A stretch of 64,000 nt of DNA from Tubiluchus corallicola (lineage: Eukaryota; Priapulida; Priapulimorpha; Priapulimorphida; Tubiluchidae): assembly GCA_030141605.1 (NCBI GenBank), contig JAQGDQ010000386.1, positions 62,001 through 126,000 of the forward strand, given 5' to 3'. Each line of letters opens with the position of its first letter. Within the stretch, counting starts at the first letter, position 1. Under the pieces are notes generated by a model that worked only from the letters and a program-made list of their open reading frames with translations, was not told where the DNA came from and ran no database searches. Positions 27,541 through 39,210 of the stretch are shown piece by piece. Position numbers and translations under genes: made by a program.

Positions 27541-28205
27541 TTTACCAATTCCCTGAAAACGGTCTGGGTATAACTCCAACAAGTCTTCTTTGTCATTGAT
27601 AGCTGTCTGCCTGGATATTCCACAGTTCAGTTCAACTAACTTAAGTGCTCGTGATGTTGGAAGGCCAAATATGGCAGGACCGTCCACATCTGCTACATGG
27701 AATGTTGCATCTGGACTTTTGTTCTTGTATTTGCACTTTATTATGCACACATCATATTGTGTAATTTGAGTACCATTGTATGCAGTCAGTGTTGTTTTAC
27801 TCGACTGTATTTCTTTGGGAAAACCACTAGCATCAAGTCTTTCAGGATATGTATGTGTATATTGCGTCTGTATATTCTTATAGGCAAAATATTTCCTTGT
27901 GCTCTCGTATCGACTTTAGCTTTTAAAAATGTTTTAACGTTTACCTTGTTAGGCAAAGCTATCTCTATTTTTGCAAAAACTTCGCCTCTGTGTGCATTGT
28001 CTGACTGAACACTTTGAAAAGTTAGTTCATCTGATTCATCATTAAATTGCACTGCATTGTTCTCAACTGAACGTTGTATATCTCTAGGCCGCGAAAATGA
28101 ACGCCTGCAGATTCTGCCTCGACTTTGACATCTTGGTTTTCTCATCTGCTTCTTATTCACGTCGTCACTTTGTCTATTGGACAAATCAGTTCTGCACATA
28201 TTTTT
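27541..28205 (-). mobile_element. Ty3/gypsy protease-region fragment
   Basis: Minus-strand pol of a gypsy element. A basic linker (KPRCQSRGRICRR) is followed by FQSVQSDNAHRGEVFAKIEI and the retropepsin site, which reads KVDTRAQGNILP where the family has DTGA. Then come a broken stretch near 27786, FHVADVDGPAIFGLPTSRAL and the end of the linker to reverse transcriptase (LLELYPDRFQGIGKF). The glycine-to-arginine change in the catalytic loop and the internal stops indicate inactivity. Its 5' end butts directly onto the BEL fragment near 28200. Confidence 0.85.
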
Positions 28206-30212
28206 TCAGTGATTCATGCCATTGCACAATTGGAGCGAGAGCGTCAGACACATCTTGCCCTATGAGAAGGCCAAGTTCCAGAGACTGAGATCTGTCCTGG
28301 GCAACATAGAAGTCAATGCCTTGTAAGTGTGGCCAAGAGCTCAAGTTCTCATAAACAGGTAAATGCTCCATCTCTAACATAAGGGATGGTCTTGTAAAGA
28401 CGAGAGGGAGATCTAGGGTGACATTGTAGTTTGGATCAGACACTTGTAGTTTTGTGACTTTACTCTTCTTCTGGCTCTGTTTAGCATCAAGCGTAGTCAA
28501 AATTGATGTTTCTTCTCTGCCCTGAGCACCTAACTTTTCATATATTTGGCTAGAGTAGAATGTATTTGTCGAACCAGGGTCAAGAATTGCTAGTGTCTTT
28601 AATGGTTTACCACCTGGTATGTTAACAAATACTGGCAAGATTGGCAAAGCTACATTGCACTTAGAAGGCTCATGCGTCTTCTTTATGTAACCACTTTGGC
28701 AATTGTGCTCATTATCTTCTTCTTTTAGTTTCTCGTTATCTTCTTTATTATTCTTCTTTTCTTTTTCTTCTCCACTATACGGCCTGCTGTTGGGTTTGTG
28801 TGCAGCAGCAGCAGTGCTAGTATTTCCTCGCGTATTCTGAGCATGGAAGAAAGTGGAATGCTTTCTCTTACAAACATCACAGCGATTGGCTGACCTACAT
28901 GATGCACTACTGTGGTTAGGCTTCAGGCAATTAAAACATAGTCTGTGTTGCTTGGCTACCTCTAGCCTTCCAGGTACAGTTAGCCTCTTGAACTTGAAGC
29001 ATTTCTGAAGCGGATGTGCTTCAGAACACAGGGTACATGAAAGTGAAGTCTTTTCTTCAGATTTGTCAGGTTCACGTTTATGTGAACTAGCAAATGTTCC
29101 AGAACTAGCAAAAATGTTTGCAGAATTAGACTTTGGATTAGGCTTATAGGCGTCCTTCCTCTCGGATAGTTTCCTATGAAACGTGGGATCATTTTCAATC
29201 TGTGCCTGTCTTTCTATGAAAGTGACAACATCAAAGATGTCTGGAATTCTCCCAGAAGATTTAATATTATGAACCTCTTTCCGCCAGTGAGAATGAATGC
29301 CAATGGGCAATTTGTCAACGATTTGTACGAGATTTCCTTGAGTATTAATCTCAGACAAATAACCTAAACTTGACAGAGTTTCATAACAAGCACGCAACAA
29401 GTCTGCATATTCCTGTAATGTCTGATATTCCTCAACCTTAATGGGTTTTAATCATAAATCTGTTTGATCCATGCTTGAGTGATATTAAATTCATTTCCGA
29501 ACCGCTCCTTTAGCATACGCTCCTGAGAAACTTCATTTGTTACCATGATAACCAATGGGTGTTTGGTCCTAGTGGCTTTCAAAGAATGCGCTAAAACAAG
29601 GGCACTTTTGGCATAAACGTCATTAGTGGCCAACGATATGTATACTTCAATTGATTCCTCATAATTAGTATGATTATCTTGGCAATAATTTGCTACCCAG
29701 TCTCTTGTTTGCTCCCTTTTGTCAACAAAGGAAACGACCTCGGAAGAACGTGGACTACCGGCTTCAAACTGAACAAAGACAGTTGCCTCAGCGTCTGCTT
29801 GTTTAATTTCAGTAGCTATCTTCAACTGTTCTTGTTGCAAAACTAAGCATTTCATTTAACTGCAATTTTGCTTTTTCTGCAAGTGCTTGTTGCTTAATCA
29901 TAAGAGCAGCCTTTTTCGCTTCAGCTGACATTCTTTGTGCTGTTGCCGAAACAGTAGTTGGTTTTGAACTACGTGAATGAGGAGACTTGTAACTTTTGTG
30001 CGTTCTGTGGCTTCTTCGCTCGCCTAAGCTTTCCTCTTTGTCCCCACTATCAGGTATAGCGGGAGGTGTAAGCTGCGTTTCATCTTCAGTTGAGCTGGAA
30101 GCTGCGCAACAGCCTATCAATTAATTCCTGCTTCCGACCGCTAACAGGTAAACACTTGTCCTTTAAGCATTCGCTGTAACTGAGGGACAGTTTTCTTACC
30201 TAAATCAGACAT
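28200..30212 (-). mobile_element. BEL/Pao gag-protease fragment
   Basis: Read on the minus strand from ATG at 30212. First comes an N-terminal SAP-like motif (KKTVPQLQRML ... PVSGRKQELIDRLL). A Ser/Arg-rich and then Ala/Lys helical stretch follows (29830-30120). The Gag region of the Pao/BEL DUF1759 type (RFGNEFNITQAW, YQTLQEYADLLRACYETL) comes next. Zinc knuckles follow: CTLCSEAHPLQKC, CFNCLKPNHSSASC and CDVCKRKHSTFFH. Last is a DUF1758-type aspartic protease with LAILDPGSTNTF (family DSGS) and GLLIGQDVSDAL. Frameshifts near 30150, 29850 and 29450 separate the pieces. Reverse transcriptase is missing because the copy stops at the gypsy junction. Confidence 0.88.
29523..29660 (-). pseudogene. 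Glycogenin (GT8) fragment embedded in BEL Gag
   Basis: Within the BEL Gag frame about 46 residues match the N-terminal end of glycogenin, the GT8 self-glucosylating primer of glycogen synthesis. They run IEVYISLATNDVYAKSALVL, AHSLKATRTKHPL, VIMVTNEVSQ. The matching family pattern is xVTLxTNDxYAxGALVLxxSLxxxxTxxxLVVLVTPxVS. The sequence is continuous in frame with Gag-like sequence before it (KREQTRDWVANYC) and the Gag RFGN motif after it. The N-terminal nucleotide-sugar binding strand is present, but the DxD motif and the acceptor tyrosine are not. It cannot be an active enzyme. Confidence 0.75.
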
Positions 30213-31250
30213 GCTTCAAAATACAGCAAAGTACAATTCAGTAAAATAATACAAGTAGCTAAGTAGATAAACTAGTGAAATAGGCATAAAAATCCATGTA
30301 GTCAAATAGCAACGATAAACATATGGTCTAATTCTTTATGCACTATAATGCACTGCTGTACTACTAGTTTTTCAGCAATCAGGTAAACTGTACAACAAAT
30401 CAAAGCATCATCTGACAGTGTAGAAATTCTCATTATTCTCTACATTAATATGTGGAAATAATACCAAGGCGAAAATAAAATGTAATCTTAATTGGTAAAC
30501 TGTGAATATTTCAAAACTTCAGTACTATTAAACCCTCAATACTTCAGTACTAAACAACCCAAGCGAATATTACAAGTCTTAATGGTTTAATAACTTTATG
30601 CGCCAAATTAACGCAATAATTTTATGCAGTAGGTTAGTACTTCAGGTCAGTTCACCATACAAATACAGTTCTTAAAAGTCTTGGCAATAGGCAATTCACA
30701 TAATACAGGCCTGAGAAGCGTAGATGCATTTCCTGTCCTACTTCCGGCATGCAGTTATACGCCTGTGCTGTAGGCTTCCTGACCTTGATCAACTTGGGCG
30801 GCTCGATGGCATGAAACCTCAAGTGGTTATGGCTGACGTTGAATTATCTCCAATACAGCCTTGATAAATAAATGTGACGGGAACACAAAAGAATTTCCTT
30901 CATAACAGATGGTGTTCTCAGAAATCTTTATTTCTGTATATAAAAAAATGAAAATAATAAATTTGACTGCTTTCACTGCTTACATACGATCTAATTATTA
31001 TAATTTAAGATAATAAAAGTAAATATTACTCACATCGTGCGGCTATAACAACTTAATACATCCTTGGAACGTCATACTGGTTTACAGCAAATCAGGTAAA
31101 GACGCTATACTAATTACTTGAAAATTTATCTAAGCATTACTTTACGTTTACTGAGGCTTCTGTGAGCGTGTTTCGTGAAACACAACCTAATTTACAACTT
31201 CACAGGTAAAATTACAGGTAAGTTCACATAGGTGTTGCCACCTACATGTT
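30213..31250. other. Possible BEL leader/LTR region between opposed fragments
   Basis: This kilobase lies between the start of minus-strand BEL gag and the plus-strand BEL integrase. It holds no gene. The position fits a 5' LTR and leader for the minus-strand copy, but no second LTR copy was found in the window to confirm the ends. Confidence 0.35.
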
Positions 31251-32175
31251 AAGGCCAGAAACTGACCTTAACAGTCAGGCTGGTTCGAGTTACATGCCTT
31301 GTTCTGAAAGCCATCAGGAAATTTCGTCGTGATCCAGATACGTCTCGTGATATGGAACACACCACTTTGATGTGGGTAAGGCATGCTCAATCAACATTTA
31401 CACTTGAACAACTAAGGAACTTCCAAAACCTTGGTCCAATGGTCGATAATGATGGAATAATCAGATGCTGTGGTCGACTTGGTAATCTGGACACCTATGG
31501 CTCACGAAAACCTGCGTTGTTACCAAAAGACCACCCTTTTACTCTGCTTCTGGTAAGACACTACCATGTAACTCATTTGCACGTTGGAGCAGCTCAAACA
31601 TTAGCTCTGATACGTAAAAAGTACTGGATACCACCAGGACGCACTGCTGTCCGTAGTGTACTTTCTAAATGTACCACATGTCGTAAAGTCGAAGGGGGTC
31701 CTTTCCGTTTACCTAAAATGGCCGACCTACCTTCAACCCGTTTGTTTGAAAGTCGGTGTTTTCAATACACTGGACTAGATTATATGGGACCAGTGATTAC
31801 AAACGAATTTTATGGTGGCAGTTCTAAGCCAATTTATGAAAAAGCTTGGATTTGTTTGTTCACCTGCCTTACAACCAGAGCAGTACATCTAGAATTAGTA
31901 AATAATCTAACAGCTGAACATTTTCTTATGTGTTTGCGCCGTTTTTTTGGTAGACGTGGATTGCCAGATATTATAATTTCTGATAATTTCTCGTCCTTCA
32001 AACTTGCCAAGCAAACATTTACTTACATTTTTGAAAAAGCAATTTTAGATCTTTCAGCTTGCAAGGGTGTAGAGTAGAAATTCATTATACAGTTATCACC
32101 ATGGACTGGTGGATTTTTCGAACGGTTAGTTGCTTTGGTAAAGCGTTCTTTGAGAAAGGTAATCGGTTGTTACGA
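31251..32175 (+). mobile_element. BEL/Pao integrase fragment, plus strand
   Basis: The plus-strand frame opens after a TAA near 31248. It carries the BEL integrase: an N-terminal tether (RVTCLVLKAIRKFRRDP); an H2C2 zinc site (HYHVTHLHVG ... CTTC); the core with YTGLDYMGP (first Asp), LFTCLTTRAVHLELV and DIIISDNFSSF (second Asp); and, after an in-frame TAG at 32075, SPWTGGFFERL (Glu). The TAG replaces the tryptophan usual at that site. The coding then breaks near 32175, where unrelated sequence is inserted. The piece is head-to-head with the BEL gag fragment and may come from another copy. Confidence 0.9.
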
Positions 32176-33580
32176 CTAGTGCAGATGGGGCAGGCCTGAC
32201 TAGATGTAAGGTAGTCACTGGAGAATTCCTTGGCCGAGCAATAAGTTTACATAAAATTTTACTTTAAAGAGGGATCTGCCCACAAACACCAGATAGTGGC
32301 TTCGCAGCAAGGGTAGTCTACGGGGGGGGGCGCTGCCACTTCAAGAGGGTGTTGGTTCTTGTGGGATTCTGTATTAGCACTTATCGGTTAATCGAATTAA
32401 ATACAACAGGACAATGACGCAACAATAATAATTATAGTATACTGTAATCACTTTTAATGACAAAATATTAAGCACGAAAATCAAACCGACGAAATATGTC
32501 ATTAAAGCACAATATATCAAAGCAAAACATTGGCAAAAATATCAGAAAAAATGTTATTGAGCAAAATGGAAAGCAAAATTAAGCAATAGCACCAAAAATA
32601 AATAGTGTTCATAATTAAACATATTATAATCACTTGGTAATGTTTCCATTGTAATATAAATAAACTAAACTAACCGTATCAAATGTTTGTCTAAGGGCTT
32701 ATCCTAACTACCAGCCACCCCTGGGGAAATGCTAGCAAGTTAACGGGTTAAGAGTAGCATTCAGGGCTGTGACGTCACGTGTAAATTAGCAGCATCCAGG
32801 AAACATTTCGTTGCTAAACTTCATGCATAATTTCAATGTCTGGCATGACTTCAACTCGTGTAGGATCACGTTCATATTGAACATTTGTCAATTGTGAAAA
32901 CCATTAGTCCATCTGTACCCATGACACGCTGCATAGTAAGGCAAAGAATAAATCAACTTACAGATCGGGATCCCGTGAAATAGTCTGAAGCTCTAGACAC
33001 CTCTTGCTGGCATCAAATAAACAAGAGAACCGTCGTGTCCTTCTCGTCTATCGCTCAACCGGTAGTCCTCCAGCCACAAGTACTATCACCATAACATCGG
33101 GTGCTTGGGAGTCCATTAACTGTCCAAAATCCTCACCTATCAACTATGACGGCAGCAATCAAAAGTAGTTAAATGGACAAACATTTTCGTTCGAAAGTTC
33201 AGCAAAACTGCCACTATGAAAAATCTGACCTATGTAATGTTTTCAGGTCCAATACCAAAGCTCGACTGTTTTCTACCTTGTACACCTGTATCGTGACGAG
33301 TTTTCTGGGCCACCTCTCCGCATTCACAAGTTGATCAGACGGCTTCATATCGCGCACAAAATTGAATGCTACAAACCAACCCGCAGAACTTAAATTCCTA
33401 AATCCTGAGTTTAAAGGGCAACTTAACCATTTTTAATACTTGTTTTCAGGTTTGGTTGATAATATGACAATAGTTTGGTTATCATATTAATTATTATTAT
33501 TGATAACACCATCATTACATTATTTCTCATCAGACTTTCTGGGGGAAAATAAACAGTATGTTACATCGGTAATCATCCTC
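32176..33580. other. Insertion of unknown type inside the BEL integrase
   Basis: The BEL integrase frame is interrupted after RKVIGCYD and resumes near 33590, so these 1.4 kb were inserted later or the two pieces are from different copies. Seen inside: a 9-base G run near 32320 and AT-rich filler. No coding motif or inverted termini were recognised. Confidence 0.5.
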
Positions 33581-33587
33581 TTTCACA

Positions 33588-34125
33588 TGTACATCTCAAT
33601 ACTTTGCTTATTGAAATAGAAAATGTTATCAATAATAGGCCTTTAACTTATATTGATGCTGACATAAAGTCTATTCATGCTCTAACTCCTTCAGATTTTC
33701 TTAATCAGCAGATCTTGCACACTATGCCTGAGATGCACTACAGTGATCCAGACTTTACAGTTGGTAAAGAAACCTCAGCATAGAAGTTACTTGCCTTATG
33801 GAAGAAAGGTCAAAGGATCCTTAGCAATTTCTGGCGAATCTGGAAAGATGAGTATCTCCTCAGTCTTAGAGAACAGCATCGCAAATATATTTCTCAACCT
33901 AAGGTAACCGTTCCGTTTACTCCTTATATAGGGGATGTAGTACTGGTAGAAGACCAAAACCTTCCACGAGGACAATGGCGCCTTGGCAAAGTTCTTAAAT
34001 TGAAGCCTAGTGCAGGATGGCTTAATTCGTAAGGTTGAAATTCTTGTTAATGGTTCCACTTTGAACAGAAATATTAAATGTCTGTACCCGCTTGAATGTC
34101 ATTTTCAAAACTCATCTCATACGAC
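33588..34125 (+). mobile_element. BEL/Pao integrase C-terminal (DUF5641-like) fragment
   Basis: The frame resumes with LIEIENVINNRPLTYIDAD, LTPSDFLN, then KGQRILSNFWRIWKDEYL, and GDVVLVEDQNLPRGQWRLGK, the hallmark of the DUF5641 tail of BEL integrases. A TAG near 33781 and a frameshift near 34015 break it. The final KVEILVNGSTLNR and CLYPLE follow in another frame. Confidence 0.88.
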
Positions 34126-36349
34126 TTTGACAGACGTTTCGACTGAACACGTGTCTTGTCTTAACAAGAATGATGATGCTGCTTCCATTTCAGATGCGGC
34201 TTCTTCACCTCTGCCTGTCAGCGAACGTTGAGAGAGAAGCCGCCAAAAAAGCAAGAAAATGGCTAACAGATGTCGGCACCGACTTATTATCCAGTGATTA
34301 GTGAACAGTAGTAGTGACAGACTTTGAACTCTCATTTGTTGTTTCAGTACGTCATGGTTATGATGATGCAGTTGGTTTCCTGATTGGTTCAGGGCCCGTT
34401 CCAATTATGGTTACTAGTTGCGGTTATGATGGTTATGGTTATGTCCGTCACAGGTTATGGATATGACAATGGTTACACTGCTATGCAGCTGATGGATGGA
34501 GTTCATGCCACACTACGTTTGCTATATGGAGTCAAAGACAATATTAGCAATTATAAATTGTCCTATCTTCATTTGTAAATATTGTAAGATATTTAGATTG
34601 CATAAAAAATCACCCCCCAAAACAATATAAAACTCAAAACCAAATAGATAGTGTTCTTGCATTGTAACCATGTATAATCACAGATAGTTTGTCACCTCAT
34701 ATATAATTTTGATATTTATTTGGATGTGCCTTTAAGGTACCTATTTTGATTTTTCTCACACATATATAACCCGTTCATACATGCAGTTCCATACCCATAT
34801 AATATGACACATATCTTACGCATGAAACCTGATTTTCCTATTGTGGCCTCTGTTATATACAGTATTTTAGATTTAGTAGGTTTTTGCAGGTTTCTTTGTG
34901 CTAGTTATTTTGTTGTCTACCATTTTACTACCTGATAAGATTGAGCAATTTGTTTATTACTTGAACTTTGAACTTGATTTTTTTCCGTTTCCAGAATGTC
35001 ACGGATTCCCGTGATTGATTTCTACTCTGCTGTTAGACCTTTCATTTGCAGTATTGCAAACTAGTTTGTTCCTGTTCCTACAACCTTTGCAAATCTACCT
35101 AGAGTCGTTCAATTATGTTAACCTTGAATTATTTATACGGGCTTCATTCTAAAGTTATAAATTCCTTCGTCACCCTTGTACAGGTGACCATTTAACGCTT
35201 GCTATTCTTACAAGCAACTATGTGAAAGTGAATAATTATCTATAATTGGTTTTCCTGCTGTGATAAAAAGTAATAATGTAAATGCGCCAAATCATGTAAG
35301 TTGTAATTAATTATATTTGGGTGGCCACTCTTTTAATCAAATAGTTGTGCGGTTTTTATTAAAAGTCAAAAATTAATCTAAATTATATATTGCAATAGCA
35401 GCAAACCATTTTAATTAACAACTCGTAAACTTAAGCTTTATGCACCTTTTTCTATAAAAACAAATTTGACTGTATACATTCCCACGTATTTGTTTAATTC
35501 TAATCAACAAATTAAGAACCAGGCCGATGTCTCTCCCACAAACTTCTGAAAAAGTGAGCATTTTTCACAGTAGGTTCTTGTATCTTCTTAGCCACCATTC
35601 TGTGTTTGAGAAAAATTCTGATAAGTTTGACAAGGTTGAGTGGTGAATTTTCAAGCAACTCAGAAATTTACCCCAATCATAGGCGTATCCCTCAAGATGT
35701 ATTTAATTAAAACCAAGTGAACAGTAATGGCAAGTTGACATAAAAGATATTTGGCGTAAAACAAGTTGAACGTGTTGTTGATCTTTTCATCGATGTCTGC
35801 TTGCTCGCCACTGGTGGTGAATAGGGTCTAGCGCATTGACATTAAGGCAGTGCGAGACTCATCGCTTTCCCAGTAAATAGTAAGAGCATTGTAGATTCTC
35901 AAAAATTTAATAATGACTGAGCACTGAGCAGTACTTTGAAGCAATACACACCTTTTCAACTCATTGGCGTTTTTCTCCTGGAGAACATCCATGGAAGTTG
36001 AAGTGGACTGGTTAATTATTATCCTGATTGAAGCACAGGTGTAACAAAACCTTTGCACGGCGGGGAGCAAAAAACGACAAGTAATAGTGCAGAACAACAG
36101 CTACTGATTACTATTAAATCAAAGTATTGCTGAGTCAATAGAAAACCTGTCACGTACTTTTGATTCTTAGGTTAAGCGTGTAAACCTCATCCATCTCATA
36201 CAGTTGAACAGTACTCTAACAGTTGTGTAAATTAACTATTCTGACAATACATGGCAGACTCATTATTACATAATTTAATATCACCAAAGTGTTTTAATCC
36301 ATTGGATATTTATTTCTCATAAGCCATTTTAATGGTAATTTTGCCCTGC
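34126..36349. other. No gene recognised
   Basis: The first few hundred bases could be the end of the BEL copy or its 3' LTR, but no partner LTR was found. A 64-codon Gly/Tyr-rich plus frame at 34384-34578 has a hydrophobic start but no further support. The rest is AT-rich non-coding sequence. Confidence 0.4.
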
Positions 36350-37150
36350 CAGGGGCGGATTAAATGTTTCCTGGGCCTATAAGGCTAGCAACAAACTAGT
36401 TGGGAATGATACGGACCTAAATGCATTGGCTATGCCCAACTGTACATCCAATTATGCTTTGCTGCTGATCCTGAAATTTATTCACATAGAATATTTTTGC
36501 ACAAAACGATATCTATTTGGTCTAATTAACAGCTTATAAATGAAACATCAGACTCATACATAGTTAGATTGCCATCAAACTTCGTAGAAAAAAATATTAG
36601 TGGCTGACTGGCTGTTCCTCAATTTCTTTACCAATTTACCAACAGCCGTTGTCGTTAATCGTGATGAATGGGAATGATTTTGCTTGTCGTGCTTTTTCGT
36701 TAAGCAAAATGCGAATTGCTGTTCGTAATTGAAGTTATCTCTGATGAAGATTCCAAAACGCCAGGCAACGAGACATATGCTGAACATGTATAAATGTCCT
36801 GTATTACTCTTAAAAGTGTCGAATTCTTTGGTATAAAGAATTTAACCTCTCTGTCTGTGTTCAAGAAACAGGCTGTGTCCAAATGTTTTGTAGTGAAGCA
36901 TCCTATGTCGAAATGTGTGGGTCTATAGCGACAAACGGTTACTTTGTGCTCAGTATAGGCCCAATCGCTCAAGTACTCATTAGCAGTGAGCAAAAAAGAA
37001 AACTTGTCTTCAGCACGTTCAGTTTGTTACCCTGTTTACTATAGCTTTATCTTGGTTTGAATGGTCATCGGTTTTTAGATTCTAAGGCCTATTATAATTT
37101 AGGACCTAAGGCTATATAGGATTATTAGCCTAATGGTTAATCCGCCCCTG
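36350..37150. mobile_element. hAT-like non-autonomous element (801 bp)
   Basis: The left end CAGGGGCGGATTAA (36350) and right end TTAATCCGCCCCTG (37150) are perfect 14-bp inverted repeats of the CAGGGGCGGAT type found in hAT elements. The 8-bp flanks (tgccctgc and tgttctcc) agree at five positions, as expected for an old 8-bp target-site duplication. Minus-strand frames inside (36575-36787, 36700-36993) do not resemble transposase. Confidence 0.78.
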
Positions 37151-37485
37151 TGTTCTCCATGTAGTAGATGCACAGGATGTAATACCAAAAGTTGTTTACT
37201 TTATTCCCTTGCCCAATGAATCTTGTCGTAAATGTACTGGCTGTTTTTATTTATTTATTAAAGTGTCACCAATAATGACAGACAGAGTAATTTATATGGC
37301 TAATGGCTTGAAACTTGGCAACCTGCAAAGATACTTTTTGTTATAAGGGTTATATATCACACACGCTTTGCGACGGTGATCTGTATACATAAAATTTTCA
37401 TTTGCTTAAGCCGACATATTAGTTTGACTAACGTCATTCCGGGAAGTAGTATTCACTTTGCTTGATTGTGGCTGAGGTTTCAGAT

Positions 37486-39164
37486 ATGTCATCACTTTAC
37501 GGAAAAATGACATTTGTTCATATTAATTTTTTTTCGATCTTAATTTGCTTGATAGCAGGATCTTACTGTGCTGTGCAAAAGGCAAAATTCATGCCTCCTA
37601 CACAGCAAAATTCTAGTCTTAAAGCAGATACTGATTCTGTCATATTAGTGAACACACTAGTCAAAAAGCCATCAGCCATAGAGTGCGCTATATCTTGTGC
37701 TGAAGATGAAACATGTAGAAGCATTAACATAATCCCAGATTCTGAAGAAACTGTCCAATGTGACCTGCTTAAATCTAGAGCTATAGACGAGTGCACTACA
37801 TTTGCAAACAATACAGTGAATGGGTCAGTTTATCTGACTATTCCAGAGGTTAGTAAGTGTAATTTCTCCCATCTGCAGTATGTTTTATAGGCCTACCGAG
37901 TTCATTTACTCGGTTTAATTGTCTATTTGTCTGTCCGTCCATTCTTCTGCATGTCTGCCTGTCTGTCTTTTTGTCTGCCTCTGTCTGTTTCAGTAAATGT
38001 ATAGCATATACAGGTCAATGATTACAGATCAAATTGTTCAAACAAAATACTTTTTTTTATACAAATCAATCATTTTTTTGTAATGATGTATTATTAAAAC
38101 GAAACTTTTCATCAGTGTATGCATATTATATCAGGTGGACACAAAAAAGCAAGCCCTTCTTAAAATGCCACAGAGCTGAGAATTTTTATCCAGTTTGTAT
38201 ATGAATTTAACAGAGTAAACTAAAGCGCATTAGCACTTGCCTGCCGATTTTGCTTAGAAAGCCCAGAAAATAAGCATTGTTTTTACGTTTAATATTGTCA
38301 TGAAGAACTTAAGAATGAAAACTAGTATTTGTAATTGCACAGACAAAACTGATTGTACTAACTTTATAGTTTGCCTAAGTATTAATTTTATTTTCTTTGT
38401 TTCATTCCTTTACTCATTAATTTTATTTTAGTTTTTCAGATACCTACATTTTAAAACCTGTTGCTGTTCACCATAAAAGACGCAAACATTATTTCAACAA
38501 TTATTACCAAACATTTCAGGATTGACAAAGGGCATTACGCAAAAAGTTTTTCCAGTCAAAAATGGTAAAGATCAGCCTTTGATAAATTGCTAAGGAAAAC
38601 TGATATCACTGCCTAGGGTTAATTTGAAAATTTAATTCTGGAAAAAGAATAAAATGAGTAAATCAATAATATGAAATTTACGCTATCATTAATAAAATTA
38701 ATAAAAATTTATTAGTAAAATTGCTAGATTAATCGAATAGTAATAAAATATTGTTATCCAAAAATACAATCATACGAGTATGTCTTTTTTTCATTTTTAC
38801 AGGCTTAATGACAACATCAAGCATAACTTTGTTTATTTTTTTCCTTTTTCTAACAAAAATTAGCGGTAAAAATGTTAAATTATTTGTAGTTTAAACATTA
38901 AATTCACATAAAAAATAACATAAAAAAATCTCGGTTCTGTGGTATTCTAAAACGCGCTTACTTTTTTGTGTTCACCCCGTATAAAGATGGAACGAAGGGA
39001 GCTGAACAGTGATGAAGTAAGATATAAGGATATTTAAAGACCAAAGTGTTGGGTGAAATGATACCTTTCTCCTTGATAGCCTGAAATCTTTGGTTATTAC
39101 CACAGCTATGGCTATACGAATACACCTACTCACGACTATTTGTATTAGGACAAATAGTGCGTGC

Positions 39165-39210
<46 letters not shown>

